Source of the DNA: Caldimicrobium sp964493015
Lineage (GTDB): Bacteria; Desulfobacterota; Thermodesulfobacteria; Thermodesulfobacteriales; Thermodesulfobacteriaceae
Reading direction: 5' to 3'
NCBI GenBank assembly: GCA_964493015.1
Contig: CAZBLU010000023.1
Location: 1 to 24,290, forward strand
DNA length: 24,290 nt
Position numbers and translations under genes: made by a program. Below the pieces are notes generated by a model. The model had not been told where the DNA came from and made no database searches. It saw nothing but the letters and a program-made list of their open reading frames with translations. Below, piece by piece: positions 14,749 to 23,104 of this stretch (its first letter is position 1; each line of letters opens with the position of its first letter).

Positions 14749-16125
14749 CTATTTCAAAAATCTTTCGGCTAATTCCAAAAAATTTTTTGCCCAATATTTT
14801 ACACTAAAAACATGAATATGGGTATAGCTTGCCAATAAATTCTTATAAATAATTCCATCGTGCTTTCCATCCAAACCGACTCCCTTTTCTAATTGAAAAA
14901 CAAATTGCATCTCCCTTTTTAATTCTATTTGAGAAGGAAAGGAATAATGGAATTCATGCCCTTTAATGGTATCTCCTAAAGGAAAATAAGGGTTATGCTT
15001 AATAACCTTAGCAATAACATACCCGTGTCCATATGGTTTTTTTGCAATTTTAAACTTAATAGGTAAAAGACCAACCATAGGGAACTTTTTCCCTTGCCAC
15101 TCTATTTCTTCACCAAGAAACATAAGCCCACCACATTCTGCATATACTGGCATACCTTCTTCTATAAGATACTTAATGTCCCTTCTTAAATTTTCATTTT
15201 CAGCTAACTTTTCTGCATAGATTTCCGGAAACCCTCCTCCAAGATATAACGCAGAAACTTCTGAGGGAATTTTATTGTTCTCCAAAGAATTAATAAAAAT
15301 TGGTTCAGCACCATAATTAATTAAAGACTCTAAATTTTCAGGATAATAAAATTGAAAGGCAGGATCCAAAAAAACACCTATTTTAAGCTTATATTTCTTT
15401 TTTGTTGATTCAATATTTTCAGAAATTTTAAGGGCCGGAGCTGATTTAGCAATTTCAATAATTTTTTCTATATCAATATTGTTTGAAGCAATTTCCTTTA
15501 ATTGCTCTAAAAAATTAAGTTTTTCTTCAAAAGAAGTAATCAATCCTAGATGTCTTTCCTTTACAATCTCTTTAAAACGAGGAATTACTCCTAAGACAGA
15601 AACATCGGTATACCTTTCTATAGAGTTCCTAATTATAGACTCATGCCTTGGATTGGCTATGTTATTTAAAATAGCACCTCTAATCCTTAAATCTTGATCA
15701 AATTCAATAAATCCCTTTAAAAGGGCAGCCATGCTACGAGTTGCCTTGGTACAGTCAAGAACTAGAATAATAGGTGCTTTTAAAAGCTTAGACATTCTCT
15801 CAGTACTACAACTTCCCTCAACATCTACACCGTCAAAAAGCCCTCTATTTCCCTCAACAATAGCAATATCACAACCTTGGCAACCTTTATAAAAACTGAA
15901 TAAATTATGCTCTGCATCAAATAGAAAAAGATCTAAATTGCGACAAGGTTTTTGTGCAACCCTTCCTAACCAACCCGCATCAATATAATCCGGTCCCTTT
16001 TTAAATGGTGCTACTTGATATCCCCTTTCATTAAGTAGGGAAATTAAGAGTAAAGTGAATATGGTCTTTCCTGCTCCACCTCTATGAGATGATATAATAA
16101 CTCGTGGTATAGAAAAAAAAGTCAT
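14749..16125 (-). CDS. dsrN: Cobyrinate/hydrogenobyrinate a,c-diamide synthase family amidase; probable siroheme amidase DsrN
   Basis: ATP- and glutamine-dependent amidase of 458 residues, CbiA-like. N-terminal dethiobiotin-synthetase-type P-loop ISSHRGGAGKT (11-21) with FKKGPDYIDAGWL, then EGNRGLFDGVD and VLDCTKATRSMAALLKG. C-terminal class I glutamine amidotransferase with GGGFPEIYAEKL, the nucleophile Cys in YAECGGLMFLG, and GHEFHYS. CbiA and DsrN share this architecture: CbiA amidates cobyrinate, and DsrN is thought to make the siroheme amide of sulfite reductase DsrAB. I favour DsrN because it follows dsrMKJOP on the same strand and no other cobalamin genes are near, but sequence alone does not exclude CbiA. 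The ATG has almost no ribosome site. Confidence 0.85.
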   Translation of the reverse strand: MTFFSIPRVIISSHRGGAGKTIFTLLLISLLNERGYQVAPFKKGPDYIDAGWLGRVAQKPCRNLDLFLFDAEHNLFSFYKGCQGCDIAIVEGNRGLFDGVDVEGSCSTERMSKLLKAPIILVLDCTKATRSMAALLKGFIEFDQDLRIRGAILNNIANPRHESIIRNSIERYTDVSVLGVIPRFKEIVKERHLGLITSFEEKLNFLEQLKEIASNNIDIEKIIEIAKSAPALKISENIESTKKKYKLKIGVFLDPAFQFYYPENLESLINYGAEPIFINSLENNKIPSEVSALYLGGGFPEIYAEKLAENENLRRDIKYLIEEGMPVYAECGGLMFLGEEIEWQGKKFPMVGLLPIKFKIAKKPYGHGYVIAKVIKHNPYFPLGDTIKGHEFHYSFPSQIELKREMQFVFQLEKGVGLDGKHDGIIYKNLLASYTHIHVFSVKYWAKNFLELAERFLK

Positions 16126-16158
16126 AATAGTAAATAATATTGTTATGATTTACGATAA

Positions 16159-16187
16159 AAGATAATGATGCTTATTTTAATTTTCAA
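16159..16187 (-). promoter_or_regulatory. Putative promoter of dsrN-ferredoxin
   Basis: Minus strand TTGAAA (16187-16182), 17-nt spacer, TATCTT (16164-16159), about 34 nt before the dsrN ATG. It lies in the 142-nt gap after dsrP, which also contains a small AAGGG-GCT-CCCTT hairpin near 16240, so dsrN may be a separate or partly separate unit. Confidence 0.4.
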
Positions 16188-16267
16188 GAGAATGTATTAA
16201 AATCTAAACTTTTTTAAGAAAGGCACAAAGGGCAAGAAGAAAGGGAGCCCCTTGCATTACTTTTAGT

Positions 16268-17449
16268 TTAATCCTTTTTTAGCTTCACAATAAGATTTCT
16301 TCTCCTATCCACTTCTAAAACTATTTTATAAAGTATAGTTAATACTAAAAACCCTGTAGCCCATACTCCAAGTGTGATCATAATTTCCGGAAAGGTTGGT
16401 CTGTAAGGAGTTATAGTTTCAAAGGGATTAGGCGTAAATCCTCCAGTTACTAAACCAATCCCCTTTTCTATATAGGCACTAAAAAAAACAGCAATACTGG
16501 CAAGCACCAAGGTAGTCTCTTTTTTTCTAGTACTTGGATTTATTAAAAGAACTAAAGCAATAACTGCTAAAATTACTGCAGTCCACATAAAGGGAACCCA
16601 TTCAGCATGTCCCTCGTATCCAGTAAATAAATATAAGAAGGAGGCTTTATGCCCTGGTATATTGCTGTAAAAGGAAGTAAAGATTTCAAAAAGATAAAAA
16701 GCAATAAAAGCTATATAAAAATAAGTTATCGTTTTACCTAAGGTGTTAAAAGCTTTTTCTCCTATATCAAAATCAGCTACCTTTTTAAGCAAACTTGCTA
16801 ATATTACAAGCAAGGCAGGCCCTGAACAAAAGGCTGAAGCTAAAAATTTAGGTGCCATTATGGCAGTTAACCAATAGTGTCTTCCAGGTAAGCCTTGATA
16901 TATAAAGGCTGTGACTATATGTATTAAGGGTGCCCACATTATGGCTATATATATAATAGGCTTTAACCAAGAGGGATAAGAGGTCCCTTTATAGTAAGAA
17001 TGTAAAACCGTCCAGGCACAAATTAAATTGAGAATAAGATAACCATTTAAAACAATAACATCATAAAATAAAATGGAATTTGGTGTAGGATATCTTAAAA
17101 CATTAAATACTCTCATCGGTTGTCCCATATCAAAAACGACAAAAAGTAAACACATAGTAATAGCGGAAACAGCTAAGAACTCACCCATAAGAGTCATTTT
17201 ACTATACACCTTGTGATTATGCCAATAATAAGGTAACACTATAGTTACAGCAGAGGCTGCAACTCCAACTAAAAATGTAAAGTTAGCAATATAAAAAGCC
17301 CAGGAAACATCTCTGCTCATTCCAGTTATCCCTAAACCTATTTTTAACTGATGAAAAATATAAAAATAAAAACCAATGAAACTAAATAAACCCAAAAAAG
17401 CTAACCATAACCAATATTTTTTAGATCCCCTTAAGGCATACTCTATCAT
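16268..17449 (-). CDS. dsrP: DsrMKJOP complex membrane subunit DsrP (NrfD family)
   Basis: Polytopic quinone-interacting subunit of the Dsr transmembrane complex; 393 residues with about ten hydrophobic helices. NrfD-family features: an N-terminal helix WLWLAFLGLFSFIGFYFYI, GITGMSRDVSWAFYIANFTFLVGVAASAV, FDMGQPMRVFNVLRYPTPNSILFYDV, and GLPGRHYWLTAIMAPKFLASAFCSGPALL. It should pass electrons between menaquinol and the DsrO/DsrJ periplasmic subunits. Start ATG 17449 has a strong AGGAGGTAATT. It follows dsrO after 50 nt, in the canonical M-K-J-O-P order. Confidence 0.95.
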   Translation of the reverse strand: MIEYALRGSKKYWLWLAFLGLFSFIGFYFYIFHQLKIGLGITGMSRDVSWAFYIANFTFLVGVAASAVTIVLPYYWHNHKVYSKMTLMGEFLAVSAITMCLLFVVFDMGQPMRVFNVLRYPTPNSILFYDVIVLNGYLILNLICAWTVLHSYYKGTSYPSWLKPIIYIAIMWAPLIHIVTAFIYQGLPGRHYWLTAIMAPKFLASAFCSGPALLVILASLLKKVADFDIGEKAFNTLGKTITYFYIAFIAFYLFEIFTSFYSNIPGHKASFLYLFTGYEGHAEWVPFMWTAVILAVIALVLLINPSTRKKETTLVLASIAVFFSAYIEKGIGLVTGGFTPNPFETITPYRPTFPEIMITLGVWATGFLVLTILYKIVLEVDRRRNLIVKLKKD

Positions 17450-17499
17450 AATTACCTCCTAATACTTGATTTCTAAATTTGTAATTTTTTCCAACAAAC

Positions 17500-18294
17500 C
17501 TATAAAACATAGTATACTGATGGATTTGTACCTAACTCAGGTTTTCTTCTAATAGCAAATCTTTCCTTAAGTATTTGTCTTATCTCTGAATTGGGATCAT
17601 TTAAATCGCCAAAAATTAGAGCCTTAGAGGAGCAAGCTTCTACACAAGCAGGAAGCTTCCCCTCATCTAATCTTTCATAACAGAATAGACATTTCTCTAC
17701 TACCCCTGGGGTTCTCGTTGGAAACTCTGGGTTTACCTTAACTAAATAGGGACGTGGATCTATCCAATTAAAGGATCTTGAGCCATAGGGACATCCTGCC
17801 ATACAAAAACGACATCCTATACACCTGTGAAAATCCATCATCACTATACCATCAGAACGTTTAAAAGTTGCCTTGGTGGGACAAACCCTAACACATGGAG
17901 GATCATCACAATGATTGCATAGCAATAAAAATGGAAATTTAGAAAGATGTTCTATAATTCTATCATCTTTAAGGTCAGGAAAGGCATGCTCAAATTTATC
18001 TACCCAAATCCACTTTATTTCCTTTTTTTTATCTGGAATATTTGGAACATTATGCGTCAAATGACAAGCTTGTATAGCAGCACAGTTTGAAAGACAATTT
18101 TCTCCTGCTTCTACACATTTTTTGACATCAATTACCAGTCCCCATCTTTGCCCTTTTAACGCTCCCTCAGGGGCTGTATGCTCCACAACTTTTACTTCAG
18201 CCTTTGAAAATAAATTTCCAAAACCAGCCACTCCTATGGTGCTAATAGAACCTATACCTAAAAATTTTAAAAAAGTCCTTCTTTTTATTGCCAT
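17500..18294 (-). CDS. dsrO: DsrMKJOP complex periplasmic iron-sulfur subunit DsrO
   Basis: 264 residues, ferredoxin-like electron-transfer subunit. The N-terminus is a Tat signal (KRRTFLKFLG, then a hydrophobic stretch GIGSISTIGVAGFG), meaning export in folded form with its clusters. Cys groups for up to four [4Fe-4S] clusters: KKCVEAGENCLSNCAAIQAC, LLCNHCDDPPCVRVCP, HRCIGCRFCMAGCP and EKCLFC with ACVEACSSKAL. The spacing of the first group is looser than the usual CxxCxxCxxxC. The ATG overlaps the dsrJ stop by 10 nt, with GAGGAGG inside dsrJ, so translation is coupled. Confidence 0.95.
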   Translation of the reverse strand: MAIKRRTFLKFLGIGSISTIGVAGFGNLFSKAEVKVVEHTAPEGALKGQRWGLVIDVKKCVEAGENCLSNCAAIQACHLTHNVPNIPDKKKEIKWIWVDKFEHAFPDLKDDRIIEHLSKFPFLLLCNHCDDPPCVRVCPTKATFKRSDGIVMMDFHRCIGCRFCMAGCPYGSRSFNWIDPRPYLVKVNPEFPTRTPGVVEKCLFCYERLDEGKLPACVEACSSKALIFGDLNDPNSEIRQILKERFAIRRKPELGTNPSVYYVL

Positions 18295-18671
18295 TTTTTA
18301 ACCTCCTCAGGTGCTATATGACATTTCCAACAATCTGGCTTAACTACTAAATTATTATGACATCTGTCACAAAATTTCTCTTTGCTGGTATGACATTTCA
18401 TACAAGTTCTTTGGAGACTCATTTTGTAAATTTTACCTTCCGAGTTGATATAATTAACCTTTCCCTCTCTAACCTTTTGTTTTCTCCATTGATCAAGAAA
18501 TTTCATATGATAAGCCTTCATATACTCAGTATCTTCAACGCATTTCTTTTCATCCTTAGGAAGCTCTGGCTTAGGTAAAGCCTCTACTTTACCAAAATTT
18601 AACCAAAAGGGCATGGCAAAAAAAATAATAAAAATAATAATTCCAATAATAACTTTAGTAGCATTATACAT
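18285..18671 (-). CDS. dsrJ: DsrMKJOP complex triheme cytochrome c subunit DsrJ
   Basis: 128 residues. An uncleaved signal-anchor helix (about residues 8-25, VIIGIIIFIIFFAMPFWL) holds it to the periplasmic face. Three CxxCH haem c sites lie in the C-terminal half: CMKCH, CDRCH and CWKCH, matching the triheme DsrJ family. A region between anchor and hemes has one further Cys (KKCVEDTEYM), a candidate for the unusual His/Cys axial ligand described for DsrJ; that assignment is inference. The start has GAGGAGG overlapping the end of dsrK. Its end overlaps dsrO by 10 nt. Confidence 0.95.
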   Translation of the reverse strand: MYNATKVIIGIIIFIIFFAMPFWLNFGKVEALPKPELPKDEKKCVEDTEYMKAYHMKFLDQWRKQKVREGKVNYINSEGKIYKMSLQRTCMKCHTSKEKFCDRCHNNLVVKPDCWKCHIAPEEVKKWQ

Positions 18672-18674
18672 CGC

Positions 18675-20291
18675 TTATACCTCCTCTTCCATACCTTTTA
18701 AGGGTCTATATCTGAGATCTGTAGTCCTTTTTTTCTCTCCTTCCATAACAAGGGCATTTCCCACAAGTTCATGCACACCACAAACTGCAACATCAGGAAC
18801 CCAATATCTCATCAAAGCAGATAAGGTAGCTCTGTCAATAGCACAGATACAAGCAAGTGTATTAACACCATAAGTCTTATAAACATAATCTACTGCGTTA
18901 GCCCTAGGAAACCCCCCTCTCATTCTAATTTCCATATACTCATCAGTATTTAATCCAGAGCCACTTCCACAACAAAATGTCTTTTCTCTAATAGTATTTT
19001 CAGGCATTTCAACAAAATTATTGCAAACATGTTTCAAAATAAATCTTGGTTCCTCAAAAATTCCCATGGCTCTTGAAGTATTACATGAATCATGAAAAGT
19101 AACTACTAGATGATCGTTTCTTGAAGGATCTAGTTTTAACTTACCATGGGCTATTAGATCTGCCGTAAATTCACATATATGAACCACTTTGTGGTCCCTA
19201 GCATGCTCAAAAACTGTCCCTGTAATTGGAGATTTAGGTACTTCTAAGTAATCAAAAGGACCAAACCAGGTATTATGGTATTGATGCCAAATTCTCCACT
19301 GATGACCGCACTCACCACCAAGAATCCATTTAACCTTAAGACGCTTTGCCTCTTCATAAATTTTAGCATGTAATTTCTTTGCCAATTCTAGGGTATTAAA
19401 AAATCCAAAGTTTCCACCCTCTGAGGCATAGGTGCTAATGGTATAGTCAAGACCAATATGATGGAAAAGAAGGACATAGCCCATAAAGGTATAAATACCA
19501 GGATCCGCAAAAAAGTCTGCCGAAGGAGTCACAAATAAAACCTCAGCTCCTTTTTTATTTATTGGAACTTCAATATTTAAACCAGTTATTTCAGCTATAT
19601 CGCCTAATAAAAAATCAATATTTTCTTTGATTGTATGTGGTTGAAGTCCTAAGTGGTTTCCAATAAAGTGTGAATTTCTAACGGGTTTCATAGCCCAATC
19701 AACAGCTATACCTAACTCATGAAGAATTTCACGCATAATAATTGTCACTTCTGCAGTATCAATCCCATAAGGACAAAAGACAGAACATCTACGACACTCG
19801 GTACATTGATAAAAATAATAATACCACTCCTTAAGAACATCTTCCGTTAAGGGCCTTGCACCGGCTAACCTTCCAAAAAGCTTCCCAAAAAAAGAAAATT
19901 CACCTTTAATAATAGATCTGATTAACTCTGCTCTTAAAACTGGCATGTTTTTAGGATCACCCGTTCCAAGAAAAAAGTGACATTTATCAGCACAAGCTCC
20001 ACAACGCACACAAATATCCATAAATAACTTGAAGGATCTGAATCTATCCATTCTATCTCTTATAGCTTTTAAAAGACGATCTTTCCAATCCTCAGGTAAA
20101 GGCCATTTTTCATCTGTAGGTTGCCACTTACCTAAATTCGGTCTTCCTAAATCTTCCATAACCTGGGGTTCTACAGCATAACAATATTTTCCAGGTTCAA
20201 AGGTAGGCTTTATATCCATCCAATGCTTTTCAGGTGTTTTGTGTAAATCTAAGTCTTGAAGTAATTGATCAGGTTTTGGCAATTTACTCAT
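18675..20291 (-). CDS. dsrK: DsrMKJOP complex catalytic subunit DsrK (HdrD-like)
   Basis: Cytoplasm-facing iron-sulfur subunit thought to reduce the DsrC trisulfide, related to heterodisulfide reductase HdrD. 538 residues. N-terminal ferredoxin domain with CVRCGACADKCHFFLGTGDP and CTECRRCSVFCPYGIDTAEV. C-terminal part with LGGECGHQWR, FHDSCNTSRAMG and CCGSGSGLNTDEYMEIRMRGGFPRA, the CCG signature of the non-cubane [4Fe-4S] site, closing with ACICAIDRATL. In the last element a CxC replaces the CxxC of the textbook CCG motif. ATG 20291 has AGGAGGGG. It lies between dsrM (12 nt) and dsrJ (3 nt). Confidence 0.96.
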   Translation of the reverse strand: MSKLPKPDQLLQDLDLHKTPEKHWMDIKPTFEPGKYCYAVEPQVMEDLGRPNLGKWQPTDEKWPLPEDWKDRLLKAIRDRMDRFRSFKLFMDICVRCGACADKCHFFLGTGDPKNMPVLRAELIRSIIKGEFSFFGKLFGRLAGARPLTEDVLKEWYYYFYQCTECRRCSVFCPYGIDTAEVTIIMREILHELGIAVDWAMKPVRNSHFIGNHLGLQPHTIKENIDFLLGDIAEITGLNIEVPINKKGAEVLFVTPSADFFADPGIYTFMGYVLLFHHIGLDYTISTYASEGGNFGFFNTLELAKKLHAKIYEEAKRLKVKWILGGECGHQWRIWHQYHNTWFGPFDYLEVPKSPITGTVFEHARDHKVVHICEFTADLIAHGKLKLDPSRNDHLVVTFHDSCNTSRAMGIFEEPRFILKHVCNNFVEMPENTIREKTFCCGSGSGLNTDEYMEIRMRGGFPRANAVDYVYKTYGVNTLACICAIDRATLSALMRYWVPDVAVCGVHELVGNALVMEGEKKRTTDLRYRPLKGMEEEV

Positions 20292-20303
20292 ATTAGCCCC
20301 TCC

Positions 20304-21323
20304 TTAAGCCTTCTTTAGAGTTTCTGTTCCCCATTCTTCATCAATAGGAATACCTGCTTCTTCCATTACATCTCTAAATTTCTCTTGCCATTCAGCATAG
20401 GTTGTATATTTAACTGGATAATCCCATGGATTAATATGTCTTTTTACTCTATTATCATTAGCCATATTTCTCGTTGGTGAAAAGAAAACTCCCACCATAT
20501 GCACTAATTTACTAAAGGGAAAATAAGCAGCTAAACTTGAAACTAAAAATAAATGTATATAAAAAAGGAGACTTAATTTTCCCTTTGGAAGTGAAGGATT
20601 AAAAGTGGCTAATCCATAAGTTAATTGTTTGATAGCATAAAGATCAGGCTTAACATATAGCCTCATCAAAATCCCAGTAATTACAATAGAAATGATTAAC
20701 AAAAGTGGAAAATAGTCTGACGCGTGAGACAAATAATTAACTTTGGCATCAAAGAGTCTTCTAAGCAATAGAAAACTTAGCCCTGCTAAGATCAAAAGAT
20801 CTGTAATATAAATAGGAGGAAGACCAAGTTGAAAAAAACTATCTATATAGCTTATATTTTGAATAAAGGTAGGAATAGGATTTAAAAAAAACCTCAAATG
20901 CCTGATAAGAATAATCAGAAAAGACATATGAAATAAAATAGCTCCAAGCCATAACCATTTAGCTGATCCATAAATAAGTCTCTTTCCATCAAAATCAGCC
21001 CTCAGATTTCTAAAAAGAGATCTAAAAAGGAAAATTTCAAAAAACATCCTAAGATAGACTTCCCATGTAGAAACAGGTGATTCAAGTCTGCTGTGTTTAA
21101 TCCATGAAAGACTTTTTTGCTGACCACAAGTGGTAGGGATTTTAAAAGGCTGTGGAGAACGAGCCCAATTAATTATTCTATAAATGAGTCCGAAAAAGAA
21201 AATAGCAAAGGCTAAATAAGGAATAAAAATGGCAAATAGACTGTTCAATCCTAAAGCACTTACACCTATAATAGGTAAAAGTATAAGAATTAAAAGCACA
21301 ATTAAACTAAAAAGTAGATTCAT
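20304..21323 (-). CDS. dsrM: DsrMKJOP complex cytochrome b subunit DsrM (NarI-like)
   Basis: Membrane haem b subunit that exchanges electrons between menaquinone and DsrK. 339 residues, with an N-terminal helix pair, then the DsrM-typical segment FKIPTTCGQQKSLSWI facing the cytoplasm, and a NarI-like bundle of about five helices. Candidate haem ligands are His in HMSFLIILIRHLRFF, in LSHASDYFPLL, and in YIHLFLVSSLAAYFPFSKLVHMVG. The hydrophilic C-terminus (NPWDYPVKYTTYAEWQEKFRDVMEEAG) should be cytoplasmic near DsrK. The ATG has GGGGAG upstream and follows the RsbRD-N-like gene after 17 nt. Confidence 0.95.
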   Translation of the reverse strand: MNLLFSLIVLLILILLPIIGVSALGLNSLFAIFIPYLAFAIFFFGLIYRIINWARSPQPFKIPTTCGQQKSLSWIKHSRLESPVSTWEVYLRMFFEIFLFRSLFRNLRADFDGKRLIYGSAKWLWLGAILFHMSFLIILIRHLRFFLNPIPTFIQNISYIDSFFQLGLPPIYITDLLILAGLSFLLLRRLFDAKVNYLSHASDYFPLLLIISIVITGILMRLYVKPDLYAIKQLTYGLATFNPSLPKGKLSLLFYIHLFLVSSLAAYFPFSKLVHMVGVFFSPTRNMANDNRVKRHINPWDYPVKYTTYAEWQEKFRDVMEEAGIPIDEEWGTETLKKA

Positions 21324-21340
21324 AAGCCTACTCCCCTCTT

Positions 21341-21877
21341 TTAATGTTTTTTATTTTCAAATAAATTTTGACTTTCAAACTCCCCTATTAATCCAGCCCT
21401 TTTTAAAAGCAAATAATTCGCTCTTTTCCACTCTTCTAATCTAATTTCATACAATCTTTCACGATATCTTTGATAAAAATCTATGAATCTAAGTATAAAA
21501 CTATTAATTTTATCTTCAAGCTCTAAAAAGGGCCTCACTCCAAAGTCCTCAATAATTTTTTCACCATAATGTTCTCGCAAAATTTTCTTCAAATCAAGAA
21601 AAAACAGACAAGCTGTGGATGGGGTAACCTCTTGCACTGCCCTAATTTGGGCAAGTTTATCTAAATATGGATCAATCTTATCCCAGGAAAATTCCTCTCC
21701 TAAAGCCTCTACAAGACCTCTAAAACTTTCCTCTATATGATAAGCAAAAGGATTAGTAAATTGATCTATCTCTTTTTTGAAAAAGGCTGCAGCTTCTCCA
21801 AATCGTTCCCAAAAGGAATTTAACCATAACTTTAAAATAGTACCTTTATGCTTTTCTATAAAAGCGGTAAAACTCAC
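21341..21877 (-). CDS. RsbRD N-terminal-like helical sensor protein heading the dsr operon
   Basis: 178-residue all-helical protein resembling the RsbRD_N (RsbR/RsbRD N-terminal, globin-like sensor) domain: an N-terminal helix with KGTILKLWLNSFWERF, NPFAYHIEESFRGLVEALG, LAQIRAVQEVTPSTACLFFLDLKKILREHYG, then a long charged C-terminal helix. No STAS or output domain follows, so it is a stand-alone sensor or partner. It starts at GTG 21877 with GGGAGGGGG upstream and is the first gene of the dsrMKJOP run, with a promoter just upstream. Proteins of this kind are known to sit beside dsrMKJOP in sulfate reducers (from memory). A role in regulating or assembling the complex is inference. Confidence 0.75.
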   Translation of the reverse strand: MSFTAFIEKHKGTILKLWLNSFWERFGEAAAFFKKEIDQFTNPFAYHIEESFRGLVEALGEEFSWDKIDPYLDKLAQIRAVQEVTPSTACLFFLDLKKILREHYGEKIIEDFGVRPFLELEDKINSFILRFIDFYQRYRERLYEIRLEEWKRANYLLLKRAGLIGEFESQNLFENKKH

Positions 21878-21905
21878 AACCCCCTCCCGAATCTTAACTA
21901 CAATT

Positions 21906-21932
21906 TTTATATCAAGGAAAATTGAAAGTCAA
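21906..21932 (-). promoter_or_regulatory. Putative promoter of the RsbRD-N/dsrMKJOP operon
   Basis: Minus-strand TTGACT (21932-21927), then TATAAA (21911-21906) at 15 nt spacing (ATAAAA at 16 nt). It lies in the 141-nt stretch after the DUF763 gene, the only sizeable gap before the operon, and leaves roughly a 20-25-nt leader carrying GGGAGGGGG. Confidence 0.55.
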
Positions 21933-22018
21933 GGGAAAAAATTAGCAAATGTTTATAAAAAAACTAAATTTATAACTTTTTAAAGAGTGTTTTCTGAAAA
22001 ATTCAAAAATTTTCTTTT

Positions 22019-23104
22019 TTATTCTTTCCAAAGTTTAGCTAACCGCTTCAAAAGATATGCTTTTTCAGAGGTTTCTATGTGAGCTTTATTCAATATTTCT
22101 TCTAATTGATAAATTGTATTTTCATAAACTTTAGGATTGATCTTATATGGATAACCATCCTTTCCACCATGGGCAAAACTATAGTGCACAGGATCAAGTC
22201 TGCAGGCTTTAGTGTTATAAATTAATTCTGCGGTAAGAGTTAGTGCCCTTAGAGCTTTTGCTCCAAGTCCCGGAGTTAAAACAAGATCCTTAAAGGTTTT
22301 AGGAGGGTTTTCATAGGTTTTCTCCCATATTTTAGGTAATAGCTCACAGGGGATATCTTTATAACTCAAACTATGTTCTCTCTTAAAAAAGATCCTTTCC
22401 ATTACTTTAATTTCCTTTAAAATTTTATTTAAATCCTCTCTTAGCAGATCAAGTATAGAATTTCTTACTCCTTGACTTCTTGAAGTGGCTAAATTTAAAA
22501 CCTCCCTTCTTTTAATGGCTGAAACAATACCTTTGTGCGGATCAGAAAAAAAATCCTTAGCAACTTCAGCCTTCCAATGATATCTTCTGGCATAGAGGTT
22601 TTTCTCATCCATACCTTGTTGGATTACTGCCCAATCTCTATCCTTGGTAAAAATGAAAAGATGGAAATAAAGGGTAAATCCATCTTGAAGAACACTATTA
22701 TCAATCTTGGCAATGAGTCTACTTAAAAGAACAAATTGAGACACATCCCTTTCTAGAGAGGCTAATTCACCCCAAAACTCAATTTCTTGAGGAGTATGTA
22801 AAGCCATATTTCCTTTACCACCACAAATAAAAATTCCCAGGTCTTTAAAATATGGTTCTAACCCTTTTTTTATAGCCCCTCCTACTGTGGTAGTAAGTCC
22901 TGATGAATGCCAATCAAAGCCAAGTAAGCATCCAAAGGCTTGAAACCAAAAGGGATCTGATAATCTAAAAAGCAGTTCCTTCCTACCGAATTCTTTATAT
23001 ATAACTAACAAAATAGCCCGACTTAAGCGCACCATTTTTTCAAAAAGCCAGGGAGGACATTTACCCCCATGTAAAGGTAAATCTACTACATATCTTTTAA
23101 CCAT
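22019..23104 (-). CDS. DUF763 domain-containing protein
   Basis: 361 residues matching the DUF763 family, conserved in thermophilic bacteria and archaea but uncharacterised. Family segments: VDLPLHGGKCPPWLFEKM at the N-terminus, FGCLLGFDWHSSGLTTTVGGAIK, ICGGKGNMALHTPQEI, RRYHWKAEVAKDFFSDPHKGI, LTPGLGAKALRALTLTAELIYN (resembling a helix-hairpin-helix DNA-binding loop) and DPVHYSFAHGGKDGYPY. The frame can be extended to a TTG at 23128, but I chose ATG 23104: it has GGAAGAG upstream, begins right at the conserved VDLPLHGG, and overlaps the pyrF stop by only 8 nt. Cotranscription with nrdR and pyrF is likely. No function should be assigned; the HhH-like loop hints at nucleic acid binding. Confidence 0.88.
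   Translation of the reverse strand: MVKRYVVDLPLHGGKCPPWLFEKMVRLSRAILLVIYKEFGRKELLFRLSDPFWFQAFGCLLGFDWHSSGLTTTVGGAIKKGLEPYFKDLGIFICGGKGNMALHTPQEIEFWGELASLERDVSQFVLLSRLIAKIDNSVLQDGFTLYFHLFIFTKDRDWAVIQQGMDEKNLYARRYHWKAEVAKDFFSDPHKGIVSAIKRREVLNLATSRSQGVRNSILDLLREDLNKILKEIKVMERIFFKREHSLSYKDIPCELLPKIWEKTYENPPKTFKDLVLTPGLGAKALRALTLTAELIYNTKACRLDPVHYSFAHGGKDGYPYKINPKVYENTIYQLEEILNKAHIETSEKAYLLKRLAKLWKE

Noticed and set aside
16126..16267. Cobalamin riboswitch before the cbiA/dsrN-type gene
   Set aside because: The 142-nt gap is too short and lacks the B12-box-like conserved elements; only a small AAGGG/CCCTT hairpin was seen.
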